From NCBI GenBank assembly GCA_036244855.1, contig BQKZ01002926.1, positions 1-64,000 on the forward strand: a DNA stretch of 64,000 nucleotides. The letters run 5' to 3'. Below, piece after piece: positions 12,856 through 23,815 of this stretch; the stretch's first letter is position 1, and every line of letters starts with the position of its first letter. Both the position numbers and the translations under genes were made by a program. The notes under the pieces were generated by a model, which saw nothing but the letters and a program-made list of their open reading frames with translations, searched no databases and had not been told where the DNA came from. The DNA comes from Temnopleurus reevesii. Taxonomy: Eukaryota > Echinodermata > Echinoidea > Temnopleuroida > Temnopleuridae.

Positions 12856-13865
12856 TTGCTAAACTTCGAGTTTCGAGTTTCGAGTTTCGACTTTTTACAT
12901 AATTCTTTTATGTGCAGACAACATTTTTCTTTCATTATCTGTCCGGTTTGATGTATATAAACATGTGAAAATGTAGTCCTAATTTTGGCTCCAACTTCGA
13001 GTTACAAATTTTCTGCACAACGTAGAGAATTGTTTGACTAAAACACATAATCAATAGAATTAACAGCTGTAGCACTTGGAGTTCATCACACCATTTAGAT
13101 TGATAATACAATTATTTTTGTGTGTTTTAAAGCGAAAATCTCATTTTCAATTTCAAACTCGAAGTTGGTGCATTTTGGCTCCAACTTCGAGTTACAAAAT
13201 ATCTGCACAACGTAGAAAATTGTTTTGACTAAAACACATAATAGAATTAATAATTGTAGCACTTGGGGTTCATCACCTCAATAGAATTAATAATACAATT
13301 ATTTTTGTGTGTTTTAAAGCGAAAATCTCATTTTCAATTTAAAACTCGAGGTTTGTGCATTTTGGCTCCAACTTCGAGTTACAAATTCTCTGCACAACGT
13401 AGAGAATTGTTTGACTAAAACACATTTGTAGAACTTGGAGATCATTACACGATTTAGATTAATAATACAATTATTTGTGTGTGTTTTAAAGCGAAAATCT
13501 TATTTTCAATTAACAAACTCAAAGTTGGTGCACTTTGGCTAAAACTTCGAGTTTCACCGTTTCTGCACACATTTTCTGCGAAACTTATGCTCAACGTGTA
13601 CACTGATAGGTTAAACCACGCATTAATTAGACGTAATATATAGGTCGCAATCAAATTAGGACTAAATTTTCACATGTTTAAATACATCAAAACGGACAGA
13701 TAATGAAAGAAAAATGTTCTCCGCACATAAAAAAATTGTGTAAAAAGTCGAAACTCGAAACTCGAGACTCGAGACTCGAAACTCGAAACTCAAAACTCGA
13801 AATTCGAAACTCGAAACTCAAAACTCGAAACTCAAAGTTTAAACTCGAAACTCGAAGTTTAGCAA
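12856..13865. mobile_element. Fold-back element with long terminal inverted repeats and internal tandem repeats
   Basis: Starts TTGCTAAACTTCGAG and ends with its reverse complement CTCGAAGTTTAGCAA. The inverted arms extend through TTTCGAG repeats and a unique segment (12890-12985 against 13655-13745) for about 130 bp or more. The interior holds three ~173-190 bp tandem units, each opening TTTGGCTCCAACTTCGAG (12983, 13173, 13360), plus a partial unit at 13533. No coding capacity. Confidence 0.75.
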
Positions 13866-16176
13866 CACACGTACCAGATTACTACTATTACCTCTACAAA
13901 ACTACTACGCTTTTTGTATATCTCAGAGTGTGTTGATATTTTCATTACAGTAATCGTCTGAAATTATGATGATCAACTATCTGCACTTTTTTACATTTTC
14001 CATCCTTTCCCCATCACGTTCCGAATCCATCATGCACGATCATTATCACCTTCTTTCAGAAGACGCTCATACATTGTGACGCAACAAAAGAGATTTGTAT
14101 ACGTCATCAATGAGGATTAGGTGAAGCCCATTACTAATCAATGGATGGTGGCGTCTAGAGTAGACCTTACCGCCAAACCAGGGACTTAATTACGATAAAA
14201 GCTTATTAAAAGCATCTTCTCAATAACGCAACAGAGAGGGGGCGGGGATCTGCTTTTCTAACACAAAAAAAGATAATTGTTAATGTCCAAATGTTTTTCA
14301 TACGACCTTTTGGAAATGTAAGATTTAAAAAAAAATTAAATATGCATTTCTGTTCACACTTTATCATATCGACAGAAATATCAAAACAGGTATTTCATTT
14401 TCTATTGCATGGTACGTGTTTAGGTGACACAAGACCCCCAGGGAGAAAAGTGGAGTAAGTTATTACGATGGGGCTACCCTGAATAAATGAAGCTTTCTAA
14501 AGTAGGTTAAAGAACAGTTGTTTTTGCTGACAAACGGACTTTTAAAACATGTCAATGTTTATTTGCAAAGTTTAAATGGTAAGTCTAGTGTTATTGTAAT
14601 ATTTCCTTAAAATAGATTGTTAGATACGTAATGGATATGTAATTTTAGGAAATTATTTTATATTGGTTGTCGATTTGAAACCACAAAAGGTGTGTTCGTA
14701 AAAATGTATCTTTTAGGCCGTGTTGCTCCAGTCCTGATCCTCTAGCGCTTCTACACTGAAAACCGACGTTTAAACGCTGGAAATAGAATCACCACTTTAC
14801 ATATAAACCTATACCAATGATGTATCGATATGATGCCAAAATAAACATAAGTGGACCATGCGAAAGATGAGAATAGACATGTATAGACAATTCTGTAATC
14901 CCCTATAATCCGTTTACTTTACCTAAACGATTGATAGATATCCATGTCCTGGCGCCATGTGGCTGTTCTATTAACAAAGTTAGTATAGTGATGAGACTTG
15001 GAGAAAATGCTGAACACGATTAAAAAAAAAAAAAAAGAATAAATGTTTATTGAGTAATGACTTTGATGAGATTAATAATGATACAATGATACAGCAATCA
15101 ATCCAGACAGGTGACGTCGTTGCTGCTGGTGTCTATTTCGTGTTTCTTATTTCGGGCTTTTTATTAGGACTATAGATAGACTAATAAAATTGAACCAATT
15201 AAGTAAACTCATGGAAAAAATGGTTGGAAGCTCAGAATTACGGCTATGTAATTATAGAAACAATATCAATTATGAATCGATAAAAATCACTGTTCTGAAT
15301 TTTCTCTCTAAATAAAAAGACACCTCGTTTGCTAGCACAGTTTATGACTGTATCTGTAATCGATTGCAGTCAAGTCAATTAAAAAAATGTAGTCTTAAAT
15401 TGTTGAATTTATGATTTGAATAACAGAAATTGAAAAGTGATCGCGTGAACAGATGAATATAAAGTTATATTCTATTCATATCTATATCGTATTCTATTTA
15501 TATATTATCATATCATATTGATTTCAATGTAATTAGTGTATTGTGTAGATAAATATTGATTTTCAATTTCTTTTCGGGGCCAGATTCACCTTTCTCCAAT
15601 TTGGAGAAGCACCTGCACGCATTCCCTATATATAGAGCAAAATCATGGAATGAATTGAAATTAATCAAATATTAATCAAGATACCATGGCTCGACTCAAT
15701 ACAAAGCATGACATGGCGACTGATCTGCACCCCCCCCCCTCCCTCACCCAATTCAACCACACAAACCAGGAGCCATGTGTCGCAATGCACGAAAGGGAGG
15801 TCGTCAAGTTCGTAATGACGACGCACATCGTTTTAACAGGTCAAGGAGGAGACGGGCTTTATGGGTATATGCTTATGCCCCATTTAGCATAAAATGATAC
15901 CACTTACAGATCAATACCCATCCTAAAGGTGTAAATTAGTGGATTTCCCGCTCAAGAGATCGGTCAAAGCGGCCGTAGAAGGTACCAATGTAGGGTAATT
16001 TACCGAGTATAACTGCCCATTTCGATTTCAAAAGTTGACAGAAGAAATACTGCTGACAACTTTTAAAATGTGTAAATGCCTGATTGTGCTTTACATGTAC
16101 ACATCATAAAGTTGATAACTAGGATTGTCTCTGGGTATTGTCATGTAGGATGTAGCGTCGGCTGATTTCAGGATTT

Positions 16177-16222
16177 GGGCGGGGTCGGGGGGGGGGGGGG
16201 NGGGGGGGGGGGGGGGGGGGGC
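16177..16222 (+). repeat. Poly-G tract with one unknown base
   Basis: About 40 G with an N at 16201; a sequencing or assembly weak point. Confidence 0.9.
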
Positions 16223-17539
16223 TGCGGGTCCATCGTCAGGATTAATAGATAATTAATTACATTCGAGATAAAAAAAAGAAAAAAAAGAAAGAAATTATTC
16301 AAATGATCGATATTCAAAATCAGAAATCGGGCTCCCTTTTCGCGTATTATTTTCATATAATTTTATTTTCCCTATTGGAAGAAAGAAGGGGGACTATAGG
16401 CACGACCCCATATTATTCCTTGTATAACCAATCAGTTTTTGCGAAGATATGATGCTTTTATATTAGAGTGATACAGCGATAGTCAGACGCTAGCCTGGCG
16501 CGACAAGATGCTTCTTGATTAGGTCCTAATTAGTTGTGCCAACTGATGTCATTAATACTGATAATCATGATAATGAAATAGTCTGGCGCTCCGTAGGCTC
16601 GTAAAATCGACAAATAGTAGCAAATTTGATGACTGTACAGAGTAGTAGGTGATCTGAAATATACCAATGAAATCCAATTAACATGTCACATTCATTTGCA
16701 TATTTGATTGGATATTAGCTTTAAAAGGAGAATGAAACGATATGAACTTCAATTGATAATGTTTTGATTTGATTTGATCAAACGCATATACTGTTGTAAT
16801 GAGTTTGCTGTATATACAAACTTAAAAATAGATGTTAGGTTTCAACAAATACACTCAGGGCAAATCGGGAGGGGTGGGATCGTGCCCCCCCCCCTTTTTT
16901 TTTTGTTTTTTTTTTGTTACTCAGCATTGCAAATGCCTTTTTTTTAAAAGATATTATTTCATTCATCATCCTCCCAGATAACCTTATGGATAATTGAAAT
17001 GTCACCTTCCTCCATCTCCTTCTCTTCTTCCTCCTTCTACTTATCATTATCCTTCATTCTCATCTGTCTTGCCACCCTCCTTCTTCTTTTTCTCATTCTT
17101 TTATCACTTTCAATTTTGCCATGTGAAATTCCAAGTCATTTTGAATCCACGTCTTAGAAAAACGTTGTTATGTTTTGTTCATAATGTTTATGACGAATTC
17201 TAATTATGATTCATGGTGCATAATTATATTCCCATTTCATAATTTCAACTGATATCAAATAACCAGTCTCATTACCATCATGAGATTTAGAATTTAAATC
17301 GAGTGCCCTATATTATTTTACGAGTTCACTATTTAAACCGTCGCTTTTATTTCATCAAAAACCTGACTTTGGGTGTTGGTCCATTGTACGTGCGGTTACT
17401 GTTTCTGTTTACGGCCCCGCAAGATCTATTGATTTCAACATTTATAGGGAACCCCCGTGAAATTCAATCAGAAGTTACTTTGAGCAGGTCAACGACCAGC
17501 CGAACAGTTAGCACTGGTGAGAGGGATTCACGGGGAAAG

Positions 17540-17659
17540 AAGAACTGAAGAAAGACAGAGGGAGATTGAGAGACGTGGAGAGACGTAAAGAGAGTGATGG
17601 AGAGAGGTAGATAGATAGATAGAGAGAGAGATGGAAAGGGAGAGAGAGAGAGNNNNNNN

Positions 17660-17710
<51 letters not shown>
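17540..17710 (+). repeat. (GA)n tract containing a 7-N gap
   Basis: GA-rich from about 17540, pure (GA)n around the gap at 17653-17659. True length unknown. Confidence 0.95.
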
Positions 17711-17712
<2 letters not shown>

Positions 17713-18594
17713 GGTGGGGACATCTCGCGCTAGATGCAATTTTATTGTTGTTTTTTAATACAACATACAATAATATCAATATGTATTTGTTGCTTCGTTT
17801 TTTGTGTATTAACAATAACGTGTGAAAATCTAATAAAAATTCAAGATTGTGATTTTCTAGTTGATCATGGGTTACGTGCTAAGACTCAAGACCTATTGAA
17901 TATCTGACTTCCATTTTGGGGAAATACATCATAACATGGCGAATGTTGCAATGTGAAAATGTACACTTGGTTCAAGTTCTAGAAAACAAAATGTGATTGT
18001 TTCAATCACGATGTCAATGAAAAATGTAATAAGAACAGAATGTTGACTGCATATGTCGATGACGTTCGAATTGTGGTAATACATTTCCAAATTTCTAATC
18101 ATGATTTTTGCCGTACAAAATAAATGGGGAGTGTTGCATCCATGACCTTATTAAATTGACAATTTATCCGCTGATATCTCCAGTTTTTCATATAATTAAA
18201 AGATAATTAACTTTCTTTTTAGTTGTCTGATATGTTTGTTTTGTACGTCCGATTTTTTCTGCTCCCGTTGAAATGGCTTAGTTCCATTTAGACTCATGTT
18301 AAAAATACCAACGTGTGTTTTTTAAGTGCCGGGAAGAGTAAAAAAAACAAAAAAAACGCCAACCCTTGTTAGCCTCCAAGGCGTTCCGCGATTCCTGTGT
18401 CAAAACTTTTTCTCGTACCCTAGTTGTGCTATTGGCATGATTGGAGCCTTGTAAAGTCTTAAATCATTGTAAATACAGGCTGTTTCTTCAGGAATGACTT
18501 CGGATCATATTTGATTTGATTTGATTTTATTTGTCAGATATAACATATATAATATATATATTGAAGGGAAAAAATAGAGAGGAATCCCATTCCG

Positions 18595-18730
18595 TAAAGC
18601 CCTGGTCACATAGAACCCCGGAAGCAACACGATTCACCCCGATTCGTTGTTCTGAGGCAGTAAATTGGGAATTAACAAAGAGTCGGGGTGAATCGTGTTG
18701 CTTCCGGGGTCCTACGTGACCAGGGCTTAA
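18595..18730. mobile_element. MITE with TAA target duplication (PIF/Harbinger-like)
   Basis: AGCCCTGGTCAC at 18598 is mirrored by GTGACCAGGGCT ending at 18727; the arms pair over about 48 bp with a few mismatches. TAA flanks both ends (18595-18597, 18728-18730). Element length 130 bp, no ORF. A 3-bp TWA-type duplication is characteristic of PIF/Harbinger elements. Confidence 0.75.
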
Positions 18731-20116
18731 ACAAAAGTTTGCCCAACATTTGGCAACATCCACACAACTATTGATCAAAATGTGTCCAAGCTATGGCGGC
18801 CGAATCATTTCAATATTCAGTCATAAGTTAGACATATTTTACACTATATATCAAGCGCCAGGTCAGACATCCGCTTTCAAGAAAGGGTTGAAGAAAGGCA
18901 AGGGGGGGGGGGGACGACACAAATTCTTGAAAACTTGGTGATTCTGCGATGCTGTCTTAATGTGTGACTCTTGGCGTGCCTATAGCTAAGAATGTTTACG
19001 TGTTCGGAGATAAACTGTGATCCAGAAATCGAAAGTACACGTCTCTCAAATCGCAATAATCTTGGTCAAACGAGTCGGGTTCTTTTTCCTTCTGGCACAC
19101 AGATCGTTTTTGGGCAGGGAAGAAAGAAAGAGGCAAAAAGGGAACGTTTGACAATTTCAAGTGCCAGGTACTACAAACGACAGACGTTCGAAATGAAGTG
19201 GCCCAGAAATACGAGCGAGAATAAGCACTCTATAGCCTATAGGAGGCAAAGGAAGTTGTGTAAAGCAACAGGGACGCTCTCACTCTTGTACATAGATCAC
19301 TTATAGATTTGTATATTTATATAATGGAAATTATTCTATTATTTTTTTTTCATAGATAAAATTCAACAGTTTTATTAAGGTTTACATGGACGTTTTGAAT
19401 TGAGTTTACTCTGACTGCTGATCTTTAGTGACATCCCCAATAGGCTGTTAAACATGGTTAATGAAAACCGCCTGTATAAGCGATTGTTTTTATTAATAAA
19501 TGTATTTCTGTAGTAATAAATCCTCTTCATTATCATATAAAGGATTGTATAGCCCCAAAACCCACCTTACATACCTTACTGTATTTTAATGTGTTTTAGT
19601 TGAGGATGTGTATGTGTGTGCGCGCGTGCGTGCGCGTGCGTGAGTGTGTGTTTGTGTACTTTTATGTTTCTCTTTGATTCAAGTATAAGGATTTCCCATT
19701 ATATTCCCATATCAGGCCGAACGTGTGAAAAAATGGAGGGACTAAATATGATTACTATTTTTACACACTAACATAATTACCGGTATGATTGAACAATTTT
19801 CCCGAAAAGGGGGTAGGGCTCCAGCNNCCCCCCCTCCCCGCCGGTTCCGTGGTCCCTGCATATTTTTGGGGAAATGTTTCCAGTAGGTTTCTGCCAAAGC
19901 TCTCGAATCTAGTTCGTCCAGCCCGAAATAATGCTTATTGATTACCGTGAGTTTGTATAACACAAGACTTCATGGTTTTCTTCTCCATTTTGTTTGGATT
20001 GTCTCCCTCATGCGGCCTACACAGGTCTCAAAACTCGAAATCTACGCGGCTTGCAACTTTCGCCGTAGTCTCTTCACCTTCTAAGTAATGTTACCGTTTG
20101 CCTGCTATGATTTAAA
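18731..20116. other. Intergenic sequence
   Basis: A 104-codon plus-strand frame at 18992-19306 has no recognisable domain. GT/GC dinucleotides at 19610-19650 and a two-base gap at 19826. No gene called. Confidence 0.5.
19826..19827. other. Assembly gap (NN) in C-rich sequence
   Basis: Two Ns in a C-run next to CCGCCGGTTCCG; sequence on both sides is GC-rich and may be an unresolved repeat. Confidence 0.9.
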
Positions 20117-20622
20117 AAAAGAGTCTACCCAAAAATTATATTTCGTCAACAGAAAAAGAAAAAATAGGTGAACAGAACAAACAAAAAATGTTTGAGGAAA
20201 ATCGGACAACTATCTTTGCAAAACTAACCATCTATTACATTCATATCAATGCTATAAATGTTACTTTTTTCCTCAAAAATATGATTTGCTCAAACTTTAG
20301 CCATAGGATATCTTTATGATAGATTTGTAGATCATGCACTGTTTGCATTTTTACATCCATACAAACCTTGCAACTTCCTGTAAAAATAATGAATTTTGCA
20401 CCATATATAATGAAAACTTTTGTTGTGCACCCGTGATGTTATCAAACATGTCAAATTGGCAACATCTCTGTAAATTTCCACTGATTTGCCCATTTTTTTT
20501 CAAATCTTTCAAATCTTTTTTATTTACTTGTCCAATTTTCTTCAAACTTGTTTTAGTTTTACTCAACATTTTTTTTCTGCTTCTGTTAAAAAATCATTAT
20601 TTTTGGCTAGACTCTTCTTTTA
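20117..20622. mobile_element. Inverted-repeat element, copy A
   Basis: Begins AAAGAGTCTACCC and ends with GGCTAGACTCTTCTTT. The outer ~95 bp at each end pair imperfectly (TTTGAGGAAAATCGGACAA against TTGTCCAATTTTCTTCAAAC). About 500 bp, AT-rich, non-coding. Same family and orientation as the element at 20928. Confidence 0.65.
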
Positions 20623-20927
20623 AATTAATTTTGTTGGAATGTTATCCAGAATGCTAAGAAAGCAAAAAAGCAAGAAATAATCTAGAAGGTCATCGTAAAG
20701 ACAAAACCATGTAATTAACCATGCAGTGATATAGCTCATACACATTTTTTTTAAAGACCCTAAAGCTTGCCCCCGGCTTGCCCGACATAGAAACAGGTAA
20801 TACTATTTCCGTAAAATAAGGTGGGACATGGACAATAGAGCCATACGCCGTGTATTTTACAAAAACTTTACATTCTACTTTATAGTTACATTTTTTTAAG
20901 AAAAAAGATCCGGATTAAATGTCTATA

Positions 20928-21362
20928 AGAAGAGTCTACCCCAAAATGATATTCCTTCAACAGGAGCAGAAAAATCAGATGAGCAGAAAAATAATAGTTT
21001 GAGAAACAAATCGGATCACTCATTTCCTCAAAACTTTATCTAAACCTGCTAAATAGGACAAGTTCATCTAGAACTCCTATTTTCATGTTCACATTCGTAC
21101 TGTATACAAACTGTGTATCTTTCTGTGGAAATGGTAACTTTTGCAACGTAAATATATTATAAAGATAATTTTGTTAAGTAGTGCACCCATTATGTCATCA
21201 TATTGGCAACATGTCTGAAAGTTTTACTGATTTGCTCATTCTTTGGAATCTTTAAAACAATTACATTTTTATAACTTGTCCGATTTGCTTCAAACTTTTT
21301 TTGTTCTGCTCATTTTCTCTGCTCGTGTTAAAAGATTATTGTTTAGGGGTAGACTCTTCTTT
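20928..21362. mobile_element. Inverted-repeat element, copy B
   Basis: Begins AGAAGAGTCTACCCC and ends GGGGTAGACTCTTCT, an essentially perfect terminal match. Both ends and the interior (ATTGGCAACAT...CTGTAAATTT-like segment) resemble copy A, about 435 bp. It lies 300 bp downstream of copy A. Confidence 0.7.
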
Positions 21363-22399
21363 CCAGTTTAGATCAAAATAGTCAACAACTGGATCGCTAA
21401 TGTATTGCAACACCACCCCCCCCCCCCCGAAAAAAAAACACCCTCGGGATTCTATCACTTTGGATACATGAGATTTGAAATGTTAACAGTCAGTTCAACG
21501 AACTTTTGCAGAATTCAACTGTGCTGAGCGCGTATGTCGGTAAACACACGACTAAATATAAATATACTGACAGTAAGAAAAATATCATCCGATGAAACCT
21601 ATAATTGCATTTAATATTGATTGGATACGAAAATGTAAATCTATAAATTTGTCTTGTCATTAATAGCATTTTTGTGTAAGTCAATACTTTAAGTGTAGGC
21701 TAAACAAGGGAAATTAGTGCTTTTAGTTTAAATCGGGGAAGTCATTGAACATTAATATTCGGTCAGGTTCAACGCACACATGCTATCTGAAAGTTCCGTG
21801 TGTGGGCGCGCGCACGAATGTAATCCAATCTTGCCGAGAAAAAGCACGTGGTGCATCGCACACTTGTAAACATTGCATTTCATTCATGCTGTGCCTCGGC
21901 GTCAGTTCATTCACAATCGGGTTCCAAGAAAAGGTGTGCGTATGCCAATCAGCTGATCGCAGGTGCGTGCTCGCTCACCTGAGCGCGAGATCCAAACCAA
22001 ATTATGCGTAAATCACTTACAGGACTCCTTGAAGTGCGGTGTTTGCCCCCACAATTATGTTTCATCTTTTGCACCAGACCCATCATCATAAGTTGTATGC
22101 AATCCCTATATGGGCACGTGGAATTTAAAGCGAGCTTCTTTTGCTGGGAAATTTTCCCCCATTTTCAAGTGCATTGCATGTAATATGCGGTATATTGTTT
22201 ACAAGCTTTATCCCCCTCATGCGAGCGGAACAGCCCAGCAAGGCAGGCGCCCGAGTAGCGGCCTACTGGACCATTACGAATCGCACTATGCCCGCTGCCT
22301 GAATGTCGCCTTGCATAAAGCGACTCAGAGTCATTTACGGGTAATTTGATAGTTATAAAGCGTAGGTTGGGTTTCCGACGATGATCTATCTTCGCCAAT
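21363..22399. other. Upstream flank of the Smad6/7 promoter
   Basis: Poly-C/poly-A junction at 21415-21440, then rising CpG content from about 21770 with CACGTG E-boxes and a CCAAT box. No open frame looks like a gene. May be distal promoter. Confidence 0.45.
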
Positions 22400-22715
22400 C
22401 ACGAGAGAGAATATAAGCGACACCGGAACCGCGGCTCCCCCTCTCTCGCATAATGTGCTGTGTATAAATGAACGCACAAACTAACACTTCACGAATCTTA
22501 AAACAAGAGTCATGGAGATTTTCTACCCTCGATTTATAAAGTAATGTTTTCTATCAAGAGAACAGTTGCCTGGGTATTGATTTCTTCAACTAAATGAGCT
22601 GCTCATGAGTATTTATTCCCAGTAATTAGGCGTGTGCCTTGTACGGTGCGGAGGGAGGAAGTCCCATCGCTGGCAAAGCGCCGAGTTATTTGCTCAACAA
22701 TCATTTCAGACTCGA

Positions 22716-22736
22716 GCCGCGCCAAAATGTCTAGAC
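22716..22736 (+). promoter_or_regulatory. Composite Smad-responsive site GCCGCGCC-N5-GTCTAGAC
   Basis: GCCGCGCC (22716-22723), five bases AAAAT, then the perfect palindromic Smad-binding element GTCTAGAC (22729-22736), 656 bp upstream of the start codon. The same palindrome is a known functional element of mammalian Smad7 promoters. A GC-rich half separated by five bases from GTCT is the geometry of BMP-responsive elements (Id1-type, Drosophila brk/Dad-type, GRCGNC-N5-GTCT); here CGCGCC differs from GRCGNC only at the first base. Function is inferred. Confidence 0.6.
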
Positions 22737-22756
22737 ATCCACATGACCGAAGTCAA

Positions 22757-22764
22757 CCAATCAG
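22757..22764 (+). promoter_or_regulatory. CCAAT box
   Basis: CCAATCAG, a full NF-Y-type CCAAT core, 20 bp downstream of the composite Smad site. Other CCAAT pentamers lie around 21943 and 22394, so the upstream region has several. Confidence 0.4.
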
Positions 22765-23224
22765 CGTGCAAGTTATCGTGTGGTCAGAGAGAGTAGTAAA
22801 ATTTCGTATGTTTTCGCGTATCGTACACAGCGAGCGTCGCTGCGTATCGTCGACTCGCGCTTGCGCCGAGCCTGGTTTGTGATCGAAAATTGAACTGCAT
22901 ACATTTTGCATTGCACACAGCGAGTCTATTGACATTGGTATGGAACGATCTCGCCTGTGAAGTGTTGTGTGAGATGTATTCTCTCTCGGACTAGTTACGG
23001 AATAAGTAGGCATCAGGAAAATCTCAACAATATTCAGTGGATTACACGAGATAATTTTCAAGCTACCTTCTGATTGCAACAACATATTTTGGTAGAGTTT
23101 TAGGGTCATCATCAGTGAATTTTGTCCTCTACTTCATTTTCACCTACGTTTTCTATTGGATTTTACACACATGCTGGAGTGGATTGGTACCGGGCTTCGT
23201 TGCCTGCCTGACCGGCCGTGTTAT

Positions 23225-23242
23225 ATGTTGTCTCTACTTTAA
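23225..23242 (+). other. Short upstream ORF (5 codons)
   Basis: ATG TTG TCT CTA CTT TAA, wholly inside the probable 5' leader, 150 bp before the Smad start. Relevant only if transcription starts upstream of it. Confidence 0.35.
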
Positions 23243-23333
23243 CTAAGGAGCTGTTAGATAATTCTTTTGCCGTTTTGGCCAGTGCCACAACGAGCGACCT
23301 AAGGAGGAAAACCGCCGTTTCTCCGGCGCTGGA

Positions 23334-23462
23334 ATGCTTATTCTCATCCGAGTCTGTGGGCTATGCATCGTGTGCATGCAGCGCATGTCGCATGTTCAGG
23401 TCCAGGCGGTCTGCGCTGGTGCGGCGACTCTTGCGGAGCCGTGTGGGCTGTACACACGGTAA
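23334..23462 (+). other. Upstream ORF overlapping the Smad6/7 start codon
   Basis: An ATG at 23334 opens a 42-codon frame ending at TAA 23460-23462. It runs through the Smad start (23392) in a different frame, overlapping it by 71 nt. Two further ATGs (23376 and 23385) lie in the same frame, and one at 23363 opens the third frame. The peptide is not recognisable, so any role would be regulatory: ribosomes starting here would miss the main start. Confidence 0.4.
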
Positions 23463-23815
23463 CGATAGTGGGTCTTCGGCCGACCGAGAGAGCGAGGCCG
23501 AGACCGAACTCAAAGCAGCCGCCAACAGCTTCCTAAAACGCCTCAAGGAAAAACAACTCGAGCTTTTGCTCGAGGCAGTAGAAAGCCGTGGAGGAACACA
23601 AACGAACTGTGTCCCCATCTCGAAAGGGGACCTTGGACGCAGGACCGTTGCTCCTCATGTTTTATGTTGCCAGCTATTTCGCTGGCCGGAACTCAAACAT
23701 GGAAGTCAACTCAAACGGCTCAAATTTTGCTGCGAAACGAGCCAACAAGGCGACGAAGAAACCTCAGGAACAGTGTGCTGCAATCCCTACCATATCAGCC
23801 GTCTATGCAGACCAG
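23392..23815 (+). CDS. smad6/7: Smad6/7 coding exon 1: N-terminus and MH1-like domain
   Basis: Encodes residues 1-141 plus one base of codon 142. The start is the first in-frame ATG after a TGA at 23209, and it opens with MFRSRRSALVRRLLRSRV, the characteristic I-Smad N-terminus. Residues 46-140 form the MH1-like domain: FLKRLKEKQLELLLEAVESR, then the LFRWPEL core, then CCNPYHISRLC. C73, C113 or C114, C129 and H134 line up with the Cys3-His zinc site of receptor-Smad MH1 domains, so zinc binding is probably kept. The short acidic patch (residues 31-39) stands where vertebrate Smad6/7 have longer acidic and Gly-rich stretches. Donor: CCAG|GTAAAT at 23816. The start context is weak (C at -3, T at +4), and upstream ATGs in other frames overlap it. 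Confidence 0.95.

Larger units (their letters stand above)
13866..18594. other. AT-rich intergenic sequence with simple repeats
   Basis: Poly-C at 15730 and 16886, poly-G at 16180, a GA tract at 17540 and two TTTGATTTGATT runs (about 16760, 18510) that resemble non-LTR tails. No coding evidence. Confidence 0.55.
22400..23391 (+). promoter_or_regulatory. smad6/7: Smad6/7 promoter and 5' leader region
   Basis: A CpG-rich kilobase directly upstream of the start codon, in contrast with the AT-rich sequence before it. It contains a TATA-like TATAAAT (22463-22469), a composite Smad site (22716-22736) and a CCAAT box (22757-22764). Further CCAAT boxes and CACGTG E-boxes occur just upstream (about 21845, 21943, 22115, 22394). 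The transcription start cannot be placed from sequence alone. If it lies upstream of 23225, the leader carries short upstream ORFs. Expected regulation, from the family: induction by BMP/TGF-beta receptor Smads as negative feedback. Confidence 0.6.

Noticed and set aside
12113..12902. 249-261 codon frames rich in Thr or Leu
   Set aside because: They translate the (ACT)n repeat; all three frames and the opposite strand stay open because the triplet has no stop.
16168..16356. Pro-rich minus-strand frame
   Set aside because: Poly-G tract with an unknown base; artefact.
23361..23618. 85-codon minus-strand frame opposite Smad exon 1
   Set aside because: Antisense shadow of the MH1 exon; Ser-rich, no motif.
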